In this document: positions 12,645-25,900 of the stretch, in pieces
Layout of the letters: each line of letters starts with the position of its first letter
Numbering within the stretch: the first letter of the stretch is position 1
NCBI GenBank assembly: GCA_024305405.1
Contig: JAKNDB010000110.1
Coordinates: forward strand, 3,162,001 to 3,226,000
Length of the DNA: 64,000 bases
Origin: Dirofilaria immitis
Taxonomy: Eukaryota; Nematoda; Chromadorea; Rhabditida; Onchocercidae
Reading direction: 5' to 3'
Notes under the pieces: model-generated
What the model saw: only the letters and a program-made list of their open reading frames with translations
Told to the model about the DNA's origin: nothing
The model's database searches: none
Position numbers and translations under genes: made by a program

Positions 12645-15237
12645 CTATGAGGGATTTTTTATAGTAACTAATCAGTTGACAAACCTCACAGAGCTAAATG
12701 AATCAATAAAAAAATGAATCAGAACTTGTCCGAATATGATTCCAATATATAATGCATCATTCGCCAAAAAAGCAGAAACAAGAGAAAAGGATGGAAAGAT
12801 GTCTGAGAACATTTCAATGCAGCTCGCAAACGTAAGCCACAATAAGGAAATGCACCACAACATATGACAAATTGGTTTCGGGGATAAATTCTTGGCTAAA
12901 AATTTTTAGACTGAGATGAACAGGAAAACGAATAAACATTTTCAAGGTTTAAGTTTAGAAGGAATCGAATACTTCGTAGAGAATATGTTTTTTTTTCATT
13001 CCACCCGCCTTTCTTTGACAATCGAAAATCAAATCTATTCGATACACAATCGAATGGATGTTGATATTAGATGATGATTTCCTACACGCATCAAAAAGAT
13101 AAGATCACATAAGGTGAAATCAGAAATAGAAATTTGCGGTATGTGCCAAAGCATTTGTGAGAATAATAAAGGGCAAAATCAGCAAAAAGTTTACGATAGT
13201 TGGATTTGAATTATTCATAACTTGAGCAATTTTTTTTTCTTTTTTTGTTGATCACAGTATGAGCAGCAGATAAAGAGGAAGAAGCTGTTGCGAAATATGT
13301 GAAATTGTAATGTATAGGTGAAGATGATTTTTAACAGCTTAAAAATAATATTTCACTAACTAACTAACTTTTCTCAATTAAAACGCTGCAATTAATCCAT
13401 GGATAGACGATATAAAAATATTTAAAAGAAAAAAACATGATAAGTTTGTAGTGCGACAAAAAAAAAAGCAATTTCAGGACGCCATGGCTTAGTGAGTGGA
13501 AGGTGCTACAAAGTTCCATGCTGAATGAAGCTAATATGTCTAACTTTAACGGATGCTTTCAACTTATTTCTATAGGTATACGATAGCAATGAGTTCTTGA
13601 AAATGTACTTTTATCAACGACACAATGACGGCTTATGGGCGGAGAGTCCTATCAAATCATTCGTTCAAAATTTCAATCCTAAATTATTAAGTATTCGTCC
13701 ATAATCGAAGAAGCTTACTGAACTACTAATTTTACACACGTCCCATTCACTTATTCATTGTTTATTGACTTTCTTTGTGATTTTCTTTGTATCTCCTACA
13801 ACTTGATCACAGCTTTGAAGATAACTAATCTAAAGTTCAAAGGACAAAACTCAAAGATGCAAATGCAAAAGAGGATGAAACATGAAGCACAACAGGATAA
13901 AGCCAGAAGGAATATTTGCAACATCACTGATCTGATTTATCGTAATATTCGGTCTACTTGGGTTCGCTTGCTAAAAATATAATATGAAACTTAGTTGATT
14001 CCATCATAAGATCGTTAGTTACTTTGACAAAACATTACAATAACCATTGTTTCCACTGCTCAAAAGAACATTAACATTCAATCCAACTGCTTGTTAATAC
14101 AACAAATATCATGATTAAGATTATAGAAATCGAATAAATGATAAAAGTTAACATTCAATTGATATCAAATATTTAACTGCACGAAATTTACGCTTACCTG
14201 AATTTAATAGTTAATTGACATTAAAATATGAAGTTTGTAACTTTTATGAAGACTTGCAAACATTAAATGATCACTTTTGTCAGCAATTTCAAAGGAGTTA
14301 TAGAAGATTAGACGGACCATAAAATTAACTGTGCAATTCAGAAAATTTCAACACCAAAACTAGTTTCTAATGGGACTACAGGGTAGTAAATAACTGCCAT
14401 TGCTCCAGCTCACTACTCTTCCTATTTTAAAAGTAGTCTATAATTGCTACTTTGGTAACATTGGAAAATGCGCAACAAAGCAAAATTTGCTCTCTTTTAA
14501 TATCAATTTTCTTTTAGATCCATTCTTTGATATTTTTATAAAAATGAAAAAGAAATGAGAAGTAATAAGAGTAATATAATTAAAATGGAAGTTTGAATCA
14601 TACAGAAGAGAAGTAAAAATAATTAAAAGTTTCTGATTCAACAACTGATTGCAAATCCTGCAATGAGCAATATGATGAGGTTGTTAATAATAAAAGAGTA
14701 CAGGATTGCTGGACGAGGAAAGAGTAGTGAAATAAAGAGAAGGGAGAGGATGTTGATGGGGAGGGCATGAGAATCCTTCATGCCGATAATGATGACATCT
14801 CGACGAGTGATGCACGATTATTACGACATGACCAAATGTAGTAGAATTAGAATGTATTAAGTTCGGGAACTGAATATGGTGATGATCTGCTCTTTTACCC
14901 GTTCCATTCTGCTCCACCCTTCATAGCTCTCCCGCTCTCCCGCCCTCCCGCTCTTCTTTGATCAAAATGTAAGCCTCCAAAGTAAGCATCCAAAATCTAT
15001 GCCATATGCCGGCAAGACGATCATCGGGCACGTACATGAGAAGACGAAGGAGGCAATGCTATTTTATTCATGCATTATGTATGTCGTCTATGTACATGTA
15101 TGACACTACATGCCTGCTCATCATAATTTGCAATTAATCATACGAATCGAATGTTATCCGCCAATTGGCGCCTGCTGACGAAGGAAGGTCGATAGTTGTA
15201 GGCGATGATGTATCGCATCCAGGACTAGGCTATGCGA

Positions 15238-15316
15238 CAGTTTCTGCTACTTCTGCTGTTGCTTCTTCTACCTCTACTGCTTTTGCTGTTGCTGTTGCTG
15301 CTGCTACTTCTGCTTC

Positions 15317-15353
<37 letters not shown>

Positions 15354-15372
15354 ACCGCTACTGCTACTGTTG
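15238..15372. repeat. GCT/CTG trinucleotide microsatellite
   Basis: An imperfect (TGC)n array with an uninterrupted core of about ten ctg units near 15322-15352, flanked by cttctg and gctact variants. The plus-strand frames read poly-Ala or poly-Leu and the minus strand poly-Gln/Ser. No splice sites or conserved flanking residues support coding, so it is called a repeat. It is one of several trinucleotide arrays in the window. Confidence 0.75.
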
Positions 15373-17903
15373 CTTATCAGAAAGGCATTCATCGAAACTC
15401 ATTGGCATCATGAGTAGAGACATCGAAAGGAATCGGTTAGACATTATTGCTCTAAGCAGCATGGCCACAGATGACCATGCTGAAAAGAGAAGATAGAGGG
15501 AAAATTGATAAAACAAATTTAAACCAATAAGAGAAAGTTACGGATGTATAGATATGGTTAAATATGCACTATGATTACTTTGGAGTAATTATTAGAAAGA
15601 TTAAGATTGATCAGACTGATATGTTAAAATCGTTATCATAGAAATGCATAGCTTGATGTAAAAGTTGGCGCAAAGTAATGAGATCACGGCTTTGTGATAT
15701 GAAAATGATATATATATTGATAAAATCTGAAGCCTTCACTATAAACACATATCGAATAACAACAATAATAGCATTTGTAATGGGTTTTCGATGTTCTAAT
15801 TTTCTTTAACTGAATTATATTTATTTCTGGTCCTTCGTTATTCGGGATTTAATAAAATTTTTTTTCATTCTAAATGAAATTACATAATTAGCATTGGCAA
15901 CAAAAATACTCGAGAATATTGAATATGGGTGGACCACTTGTTATTATTTCATAATAACTCTCAGAAATGATATTCTGATGCTTACATAAAAGTTTCATAA
16001 TGAAAATCATGAATTCTCGATACCATTAAGCCAATCTTTCTCCTTCTCTCATGTAATTTCATAAAATTGGGAGAATAAATTGAAAACATTCAATTTGATC
16101 ACATAAGCGTAAATAAATGCCTTTGATGCTGCTGTTTGGACAATATGGCGGCCATCGTCGTGCTGTGTTGTAAATGCATAACAACAATAACAATAACAAC
16201 AACACATCAGACACTTGACCTGTTTTGCTCGACGGAAATGAAGCTGTATAGAATTGTCAACAATAAATGGAAATTATTTGTGTGTACTCCCAATAGTATA
16301 CTACTATTCAAGAACCATAGGTGTATATATACTCATGTTTCTTAATCACAATAAAAGTTCATTATAGTTACTGCACCCGAAAGATATCATCCTTGAACTT
16401 ATTCTTTGGAAACTGTTGTCTGCTTCATTTTCGGATTTCATTCTTATTTGTTATTATCAATTAAAATTCGATCATCTTCTATGTATCATGCAATAAGCAG
16501 TTTAATCATAAACGACATTAACAGATTCTATTTTAGTTTGAAATTGAAGAGACAGAGGAAAGTTATACGAACAGGTTGAATCGAACAGAAGGCAAAAATT
16601 AGTCAGAAAAGGATTAGTAGTGCCTTATTCTTCTTACTTTATTTCTTTTTCATCCTAACTCTCATCATTTGAAAATTATGGAAAAAATTTTGTGGCAGAC
16701 CAACTTATAAGTGTAATGGGTCGATATCTAAAGCCTTACTCATTCATATACAGCAAGTGAGAAGAATGTTCTTCTCGATTTATTAAGATATGCATGTAAG
16801 CTGTCGTAGCGATAACAATTCATTTCTGCATCGTTTTAAAATATATAGTTTTTATTCATTCCTTTTTAATTAAATGGAAACACCAACAATATTACAATGA
16901 TTCCAGCCGTAATGATGATGATGATAAAAATAAATGGTTAATTAATGTCTGCGTACGAAAACTTGACATCGACTGATCATTCATTTATGTAAAAAGTTTT
17001 TATCCAACTGTGCCACATTGCGCAATGTATCCAATCGTTTCAATAGTGATGTATTTATGTATTGCAACGCTAACTTTGCTTATATCTCCTAGTCGTTTAA
17101 GTTTTTTTTTTTCGTCCATATATTATTTACGATGTAATATTCGAATTACTTAATCAATTTGGCAGCAGAGAAATAAATATATTTTACAAATATTTCCAAA
17201 ACATATCTATCATCTGTGGAATATCTTTAAATGAAGCCAAAAATGAACCAAAGTGAAATTCTGGGAAAATAAAAACAATTTAAATTATTATGTCAACAAT
17301 GCAGTTTTATTTATTTTAATCTGATAATAAGAATTTTATAGTTTGTTTGGAATGGTTCTTGCTGCTAATAATTCTCTTGCAAAAATTATAATTCCCAAAC
17401 ATCGCCATGATAACGACAGCAAAACATTTTCTACAATTAAATTTTAACCAGCCCGAAAAAAAAAAAGCATTTCGTCAAAATCTGATCCAAGGCTCAAAAT
17501 AAGATTCAGACCATCTTGTTATTAGAGTCTTTTTAAGATTTAGCTGCAAGGATTATGATGATGATGATATGCTGACATTATCATCAAAATTTGCTGTCAA
17601 ATCCTGATTTTAATAAGTGATTTTTTAAACACACCATTTTTATAACTTAAACATTGCTGCTTTTTTTTTTTGCCCATATCATCTAATCTTACTTATTTTT
17701 TGCCACTTTATTTCCTTCTTTTAATTCAATAATTCATATTTCATCCTTCACAGAGATATAACTCAAAATATCATTTAATACGTAGAGAATTTCATATTCG
17801 GTCATCTTTCTGCACAGCAATTTGGAACACATCTTTAAACATTTGTTAAAGATTTGCAGGATACAGATGCAATATTGAATCATGTACATTATGATTATGA
17901 TCA

Positions 17904-20283
17904 CTAATGATTTATTGAATTACGTACAGCTGTTGTTGATAATGATTCTGGGAATGATGGAGGCAATACTGGTGAATGGATCAGAAGCGGTGAATTAAGA
18001 TTATAACGTGATGACTTCCGACTACTCGGTTGATTGGAATACACAATAGCGCATATAGATCCTTTCTGAAGTGTTTCAGGTGGTGACGAATCTAGCGCCA
18101 TTACTACTTGGATACGCCTCACTATAACATGGATATTAATTAATTATCCTTCTACTAATCCTTATTTCAAGAATAATCTTCTTAGTTTGAAAAAAAAAAG
18201 AAAAGGAAAAAGAAAAAAAACATTGTTCAGAAGTTATTGTATGAGTGGGAAAGATACCAAATTATTTCTCCAAATTTGAATTTTGACTTCTTATTTTTCT
18301 TTACACTTCTCATAGTTAAGAGCTACTCTTAATGTAATGTCAAATAAATGACAGGAAAAAAGAAATCAATCATTTTTAAATGTATCAGGAAAAACTAAAA
18401 CTAACATTGCGCTTCAAGACCTGGTACAATTTTCATTTTGTCAAGTGCAGTTGGAAAACGTCGAAAATAAAGAAATGCATGACAACAGGCGCACATTTGC
18501 AGTGGTAGGAAGGATAATGAAGTAAAGAAGAATGAATACCCTGAAAATGATAAGATAAGTGATTAGAATCATAAATATAAGTATAAATTTGTATAAAATT
18601 ATGTGCATAGACGTACACTCACTGACATACCGTACATATCATTTCTATCCCTTTGACGTACGATATAAAATAAAACAAGTTACCGTATACAAAACTAAAT
18701 TTAGACGGTTCGCCAGCTGCATTCGGTTTCATTCGTGGTGCCAACTCATCATCAACAACGCAAACGAACTGTAGGACGCCAACCAGCACAACAAGGCCTG
18801 AAAATGTTTTAGTTTCAGTCTATAATTATGGAATGGATTGAAACAGGTTAACTTTCATTTTGTTAAAAGATAATCAGTACTTACCTCCAAAAATGTACAT
18901 TATTGCTGCAAGAAGTGTTTTTGAGCTTCGTTTTATGTGGCCAATGAAACCGAAATAAAATGCCATGTAACAGATGATGACGCCAATAATATGCATTGAG
19001 GTAGGCAGTGCAAGACGCCCTAAAAGTCTTAAATGTAAATATTTTGTTTCATTTTTTATTAATAGTTATGATACCCTTGGAAATACTTTGAAAGCATATG
19101 TCTATATTGGCCAAGATTGGCTATTAATGATCAATCATCAGTTTACCTTCAATAGCGAGTGTTGCAGAGCTAAATTCCGTTAGATCTTTTCCAGTAAGGA
19201 TTGGATTCAATAACATTGATATGCTGCTTCTTCACCTAAAAATGAGCAAACAGAAGCCAGAAAGTGGTAAAAGCACCATATCATTTGGGAAATTCTCTCA
19301 ATATTGGAAATAGGTTGATTCAAGTTAGGATGATGACGAATTCATGGATTTCTAGCAAAACTAATAGAATGTCAAAATAAATGTAATTTTCGGTGACGCA
19401 TATTCTTGCTATCGAACAAATATGACCTCAATAACTCGTCAGAACTTGCTGGATCATTTTTTTTTCAGTTCTATAAGCAAAAAAAAAAAAGAAATTTAGT
19501 ATTACTTGATAAGTATGATCGAAGATCTTCAGCAGCTGTACCCTCTTCCCCTTTAAATTCACGACACATTACGAAATAACCCGCATTATAGAGAAATATT
19601 GTATCCTAAAAAGAGAACAAAATACTAATTTGTTGGAATTGTATTTTTAAAGAAAAGTATAGGATTATAATAAGGTTGAGGAGAGGAAAGGTATGTATAT
19701 ATACAAAAGCAAAATTAAATTTCAAATACTACGGTATTAAATATAAGTGCAAAAGATTGTAATAATAATATAATGCACCATCATATCGCCGTTTTCATTC
19801 GTTTTATTGTATGGTCGTGGTTCAGTAATATATACCCATCCATTTGTTGCTAGTGGTATGGATTGTAAAGCGCTAACAAAAAGTCCAATAAATGAACTAA
19901 AAGTCCACAACAAAGGATCGGTACATCGAGCTGCGATTACAACCTAAATAGCAGTAGTAAATTAAATACTATTATTGGTACCACAGAATGTCATTTGGGT
20001 ATCTAATTTCGATATAATAAAAAAGTCAAAATAAGCCGTTTTATAATAGGATTTATTCGGGAAAACAATCCGCTTACATTACAGTAATAAATTTTGCCTA
20101 AAGAGTATATTATCGTAAATACCAGCAAATGATTATCGAGAAAATTTAATATGATATTTATAAAATTATCGCAAATACGCCTGCCTGTGAAACACGTTTT
20201 GAAAGACCTTGTCGTTTACCAATAATAGATCGTTGTGAGAAGCCAACATCGTCCAGAAATGCGCTTCTTCGAGCATGTTTCAT
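17904..20283 (-). CDS. Stargazin/CACNG-like four-pass membrane protein
   Basis: Claudin-fold protein of the calcium-channel gamma / TARP (stargazin, nematode STG) group, whose members assist AMPA-type glutamate receptors at synapses. Minus-strand exons: 20283-20179, 19943-19779, 19605-19506, 19235-19147, 19019-18885, 18797-18684, 18540-18421, 18121-17904, giving about 348 residues. An N-terminal cytoplasmic stretch is followed by TM1 (LLWTFSSFIGLFVSAL), then an extracellular loop with GW and a PYNKTN glycosylation site, then YFVMCREFKG. TM2 (SMHIIGVIICYMAFYFGFIGH) and TM3 (YIFGGLVVLVGVLQFVCVV) follow, then the loop ending FVYGYSFFF and TM4, then a Ser/Pro-rich tail without an obvious PDZ ligand. 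All other exon phases agree, but exon 4 is 89 bases where 90 are needed: one C appears missing at 19208, otherwise the frame stops. The first donor could be GT (after 20179) or GC (after 20185). The start follows an AG by four bases. Confidence 0.85.
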
Positions 20284-20287
20284 ATGC

Positions 20288-20297
20288 CTAAACAATA
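20288..20297 (-). promoter_or_regulatory. Putative trans-splice acceptor before stargazin-like start
   Basis: On the minus strand, ttgtttag precedes GCATATG, so the AG (complement of 20288-20289) lies four bases before the ATG at 20283. No upstream coding exon was found, consistent with spliced-leader addition. Confidence 0.4.
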
Positions 20298-21048
20298 AAG
20301 TTATTTTTAAAATATCTTGCAGAAATACACTCAAACATGTTCGAAGTCTCTAGTACTACATTTCCAATCTTCGATCTTCCTAAGGTTTCACATCACGATA
20401 ATGGGAAGAGCAGTAATTAAGCATGCATGGTTCACTAAAAGTATTCAACATACTCTTCCATTATAAATCGTAACTGATATGAGTGTTAAATATTCTGAAA
20501 ATTTTATATAATCATTTATGATATCATCTTGAAAACAATAATTGCATCTAAGTTGAGCTGAGGACATATCAAAGCATATCAAAAGAAACTAAGAATTATT
20601 TGCTTAATTCTACGACGCCAAAACTAATTCGCAAATGTGAAAGTAATTTAAACGCAATTTCTGAGTGAGACGTATTAGATCAAATGAAAAAAGGTAGAAA
20701 AATTGGTGAAAAATTGTTTATTTGCATATGATCCCAATAAGTTTAGAGAATTAAAGAAGAAAGGAAAGAAAAAGAAAAGGGATAAGAATTTTGGCTGAAT
20801 GAATTGAAATTTAATAGGTATAAGTTAGCGGAGCGGCTTGATGATAAAATTTCGAAAGATACATGCACTGCTAAATATCAACATGCAGAGAAAGATACGA
20901 GGATGTATTTGTTGTTGGTTCATTGCTTCAAGTAAAATCTTCTTACTCTTCACATACTTTAAGAACGTTTAATGTAAATGAGGAAAATATGAAACGGAAG
21001 GGAAAATAGAAAATGAAATTGCAGTGGAAGGGAATGTGAACATTAATT

Positions 21049-21445
21049 ACATCACCATCTAGTTCCAAGGCTCCATCTATCTAATGCCTTAAAAAGCTTT
21101 CGTAAGTTTCTGTTCAGAATCTACCACTGCACTAATTTAATAGTAGCAGTCAATATCGGAAATGGTGGTGCACTATTACATGCTCAAGATCAGGAGCCGC
21201 TTTACCGGAATGTAGAATTTAGTTATCCGAATGATAAAAACTACTTAGCACATGAAGTTAGAAACTTCTTCGGCTTCGGTTTTGCAATATTAAACTTAGA
21301 TGACCACAAATTTACTTTCTATAACCAAGATAACAACAAATACATCCTAATCAATCATAACACAATTGAAGCAGTCGAAATGGCCGTAATAAGAAGAAGA
21401 TTTAGAAGTTTTCCCGTACGTGAACTTCACGTAATGGATAAATGA
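21049..21445 (+). pseudogene. Orphan terminal exon or gene fragment
   Basis: An open frame of about 130 codons without an early ATG, ending in TGA at 21443-21445 and followed by AATAAA at 21501. Its peptide has normal composition (IVAVNIGNGGALLHAQ, HEVRNFFGFGFAILNLDD, then a basic RRRFRSFPVRELHV tail). A plausible acceptor (ttctgttcag) ends at about 21114, so the exon may start there. The FGFGFAILNLDD...FTFYN stretch faintly recalls the C-terminal beta strands of purple acid phosphatase-like metallophosphatases, but I could not find upstream exons with the metal-binding motifs. It may be the last exon of an unrecognised gene, a fragment left by duplication, or a pseudogene. Confidence 0.4.
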
Positions 21446-21500
21446 ACGAACATGTGCGAAATATTTAAGCATTCGATTTTTTTCTTTTTCTGAAATAAGT

Positions 21501-21506
21501 AATAAA
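21501..21506 (+). terminator. Poly(A) signal AATAAA after orphan exon
   Basis: A canonical AATAAA 56 bases past the TGA at 21445, followed by an A-rich tract. This spacing is normal for nematode mRNAs and is the main reason to regard the preceding frame as a genuine or formerly genuine terminal exon. Confidence 0.5.
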
Positions 21507-22994
21507 CAATTTCACAAAAAAAAAGCACAATCTGCTGAGAAGAAGAGGTATGCAATAGAATTTATTTGCAGTCATAGGTATGCTAACGCTGATAGCTTAG
21601 ACTTAACATCCATTCAATCTGATTCATCGAATATTGTCCACTATGTATGTTGAACACAGACAAAATGTTACAGAATCACTATCGACATTGAACATCAATT
21701 ATGATTCTGTGTCGTTTTCGGCATTCTATACTATTTTAACCAACTATAAAATGCAGAAATTTGAAATATTTAAATCTTGAGTAAACAGTCCATTTCTGAG
21801 AATCATGTATTGAATATTTCTTGAATTTTGGTGAAGATGTGATCAAAATATTGAAATATTGATGGCAAGTACGAATTGTAATTTTGACGAAGAGTACGAT
21901 AGGACGAAAAGTTCAAAGATATCACATACAAACGTTCACAGAACTGCTAATATTCATTTCGATGAAAGCTTGTTGTGTCTTTTGAGGATGGATATGGATG
22001 CTTTCTTATAGATGTGAGTGTGTTTGTATAAGCCCTTGCATGCCTCTGCTGTCATTGGTCCCATTGACACATTATTCCGAAAAGTCGATTTTCCTGGATG
22101 GCAATTCAATTCCACTTAGCAAGGACCGTGAAGCCAGCACTTGAGAAGCTACGTATATGTCTTTTAGAAAGTGCCTTTGTACCTTGTCCCAAAATTGACG
22201 ATATATAAATTCTAAACTTCTTACAATTCACAACAACATCAGATATATACTACTATTAGTTAAACATTTAAATTTTTATTTGATAATTTTATTTTAAAGA
22301 TAATTAATTCTCATGAACATCATTTTGCATTTAACAGTAAAAGCATTAAGAATGAAAAATGCCAAAATAGAAACTTATAAATATCTGTAATCATTAAAAT
22401 TTCTATGATTTTTACAGCAATATTCACAGTATCATCGGAACTATTTCGCTCCGTCATTGATCTGTCCCTTGATATTATTTTTCACTATGTATAAATAGAT
22501 GATATTCGCTATACATGTTAGTAAAGTGCATAAGATTCTTTTAGTTGGTAAAACTAAAAGTAGAATTCTACTCAGACAGTTCAACTATGCCTTGATATGA
22601 ATCAGATCTATATTCTTCCGGAAAAAAAGGCAAGCAAAATGACGAAATATAAAAACAAGAAATGTGTTTCGATATTGATTGATTAAACTATTCATTATTA
22701 TTAATATATTGAACTTCTTCATTACCATAATTCTATTTCAGGGAATAAGCAAGAATTGAAAGAAAAAAAAGAATTTTGCAAAACTTATTGTTACTTTTTC
22801 TTTACAACAAAAGCGCAACATTTAATCATAAGAGCGCGTCTTTGCGAAAATACAGTTTCCTGCGGATGATATGTTGTAATGTTTTGTTTTCACCGATAAA
22901 ATGTCTTTCTTCTTTGTAATCCAAGAATTATTTATAAAAGAAGTTTTTCCTTTAGGGCGTGTATTATTTCTTCTAAAGTCGAAGCACGGAAGCA

Positions 22995-25900
22995 ATGAAT
23001 CCGCTGATATTAATGCTACTAATAGTTACCAGTTCAACTGCTTTAACATGTAAGTTCCCCTTAATTAATTAAGTTAAATATTATTCAAATAGCGTAATAA
23101 AACTAGGCATATTAAAAAAGACGAGATTTTACATTTTTATCGTATTAATTGAAATTCTGGCAACATTAAAACACACCCTATAACATACATTTAATATTTA
23201 AGTCAGCCATTTGTTTTGGGTGTATGTGGTATTTTCATTTTAATTATTGTTGCTTACGATCATTTTAATTGTATCAACAAATAATAATAATATGAGTTTA
23301 ATTATTTTTTAGCATGTCTATTACAGTTCTGTTGTTACTTTCCAAACGAGTTTGTATTCAGATATATAATAAAATGAGATAAAAATGCTTTAAAAGTAAT
23401 GAAATTATCAAACCGTGATACTGATATAGTACAATAAAGTTTCTCTTGCTAAAGAATCGATGCAAAGGAAGGCTATCTTAACAATTATCAGCGATAAAGT
23501 GTTATTATAAAATTTTGGTAGCTGTTTATATGGAAATGCTTCAATCCGAAACTGAATATAAATGAAATGATTTGGACTGTATTTACACATATTGCCGCAT
23601 ATGAATATATTTGGTATCCAAAAGTTCGATGAATAAGTTGATTGCTACTGTTACAGCAAAAGAACCAGAATAACACAGGATGTTACGACAGAAGTATAAA
23701 CGGTAACACTTGAAAATAAAAGTATCCATCGCAACAGCGAGATAATACGTCGTTCTGTCATCATTTCAAGTCTGATCCTAAACATTATGTAAAATTTGCT
23801 AGATTTCCTATTGGCTTCATCATCAGCGTTTTAGCAGATAAAAAGTACCTCATTTCCACTAATCGACTTTCACGACTGTTCACGAGAATTTTGATGAGTC
23901 AGTATCTTCTGAACACGATTCTATTGGATAATAGGTATCGGACAGGCTTTTCATTATTGGAGATTTCGAAAATCCTATTCCAATTATTCCACAAAGACAT
24001 GGTTTCTCGTTTTTATTGCGAAGCGATATCTGATTATTCGACTAAGTTAAAATTTCCTTTGATAAAGTAATCAATCCACAAAAGTAGTTCTTATCGTTAA
24101 AATCAAGTGGGCAAAAACTTTTCTTACTCGGTTAAAAGAAAAAAAGTGCATTAAAATTGACTCGTAAGATAATTTAATAGCTAAACATATTAGAAGATAG
24201 TATGCTTTGAAAACAATATTGGAAGAATGAAATATCAGATCTTACTGCTATCTCTGAACAACTATGTGAACTTTTTAGTGTTTATCGATGTACCTTTCCT
24301 CAAGTCCAAAAAAATATTAGAAAATCTAAACCAAAAGTTATAAATAGGACAGAATCTCTAAAACCAATTTTCACTGTAAAATTCCCTCAGCAAAATGAAG
24401 TCTTAACTTTTTTTTTTTTAAATATTTAACTTTCATTTGATTCCTTTCTGTTGATTTTAAAACTTTATAACATTGCAACATTCAATCATTATACATTCCT
24501 CAATGATGAAACAAATCTAACTATAATAGATATCATTGTACAGTCATCAGTAGATATTTTTATTAGGGATAATGATGGTAATAATACAATTATAGCCGAA
24601 TACAATAACTAAGCATGAGAATAAAATATAATGGTATTGTAATATATAAATTGTTGGAAGAATAGAAATGCGATGTTAGAAAAATGAAATTTTTCTCCTG
24701 AATATTACAGTAATAGTGATTTGTATAAAAACTATTGTTAATACTATTGCCAACTTTTTCAGCATGCAGGTACAATCAAGATTGTGCGAATAAGAAATTT
24801 TGTTGGTATGGGTATTGTTGGCCGAATAACCTTGGTGAGGCTTTTGTACAGACAACATCTTTCTAAAAAATTTGTATTGCTAATTCATGTGGTTGATCAG
24901 TATGTTTTTCTGCGAACTAGCTAACATATTAAACATTACAAAAACAAATTATGAGAATTCTGCTGAAGTAATTGAAAAATGATGAAATTACTGCAAATAT
25001 GTTTAGGAGTTTCTTGTTCAACAAGTGATCACTGCTCCTCAGGATTGACATGTTCAAGACCAACTGGATCAAAGAATGGCTTATGCGTTATTAGCAGTGC
25101 TGTAATTCTGCTACCGACAAAAATTATTATCAAAAACGTTACTTTCCAAATTGGGAACCCAGAGAGAAATTCATCCTCTAACGCTCAAACGACAATAAAT
25201 ATACCTACTATAACGACGGATACTGGGTTGGAAGATATTTTGACAAACAAACATGAAACTAATATCGTGAACAAAACAACGACAGAGTTTCTGCCAAATT
25301 TTACAGTGGAAACTACAGTACTCGAAGAAATTAACACGACAATCCCTTCATTCTTTACGACAGAAACAAACAGTTTGTCCAGAACAATGACGGAATTCTC
25401 TTTATTCTCTTCTGCGAAGACTGACATTCCAAGCAGGATAACAACAACAAATGATACGACAGAAAATACTGCTGAAGACATAGCAATGACGAAAGATACT
25501 TCATTTTCTACGATAGAAGATATTATTGAAGACACGTTAATGACGAAAGATATCACTGAAGATATGTTAACGACGAACGCTTTGTCTACGTCAGAAAATA
25601 TCACTGAAGATATGTTAACGACGAACGATGCTTCATCTTCTTTGTCAGAAAATATCATTGAAGAGACACTAGTGACGAATGATACTTCATCTACAACAGA
25701 AAATATTGAAGAGAGATTAGTGACGAACGAATCTTCACCTTATACAACAGAAAATATCATTGAAGAGACGAACGATGCTTTATCTTCTACATCAGAAAAC
25801 ATTATTAAAGAGATACTAGTGACGAATGATGCTTCATCTACAACAGAAAATATTGAAGAGAGATTAGTGACGAACGAATCTTCGCCTTATACAACAGAAA

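Larger units (their letters stand above)
9864..17903. other. Eight-kilobase gene desert with simple repeats
   Basis: No exon chain could be built on either strand. A possible AATAAA for the LARGE-like gene lies at 10199-10204. Notable content: a CT-rich tract near 12011-12058, a perfect 20-bp palindrome at 12625-12644, C/T-rich sequence at 14920-14955, a GCT repeat at 15238-15372, and GAT runs near 16910 and 17555. A 49-codon ORF from the ATG near 11377 has mixed composition but no family resemblance. The part nearest 17904 is the 3' flank of the stargazin-like gene. Confidence 0.5.
20298..22994. other. Intergenic region holding one orphan exon-like ORF
   Basis: Apart from the open frame at 21049-21445 (listed separately) I see no gene. 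Sequence at 20290-21040 and 21510-22980 is AT-rich with frequent stops in all frames. The last few hundred bases are the 5' flank of the lectin gene. Confidence 0.5.

Noticed and set aside
15165..15417. Ala-rich and Leu-rich ORFs of 60-80 codons
   Set aside because: They are artefacts of the GCT repeat, with no exon neighbours or conserved flanks.
18433..18618. 61-codon minus-strand ORF starting MYVYAHNF
   Set aside because: It overlaps the TM4 exon of the stargazin-like gene in the wrong frame.
25185..25658. 157-codon ORF on the minus strand
   Set aside because: It is the antisense shadow of the Thr/Ser/Asn-rich lectin-gene repeat; its Val/Ser-rich composition follows from that, and it has no splice or start context.
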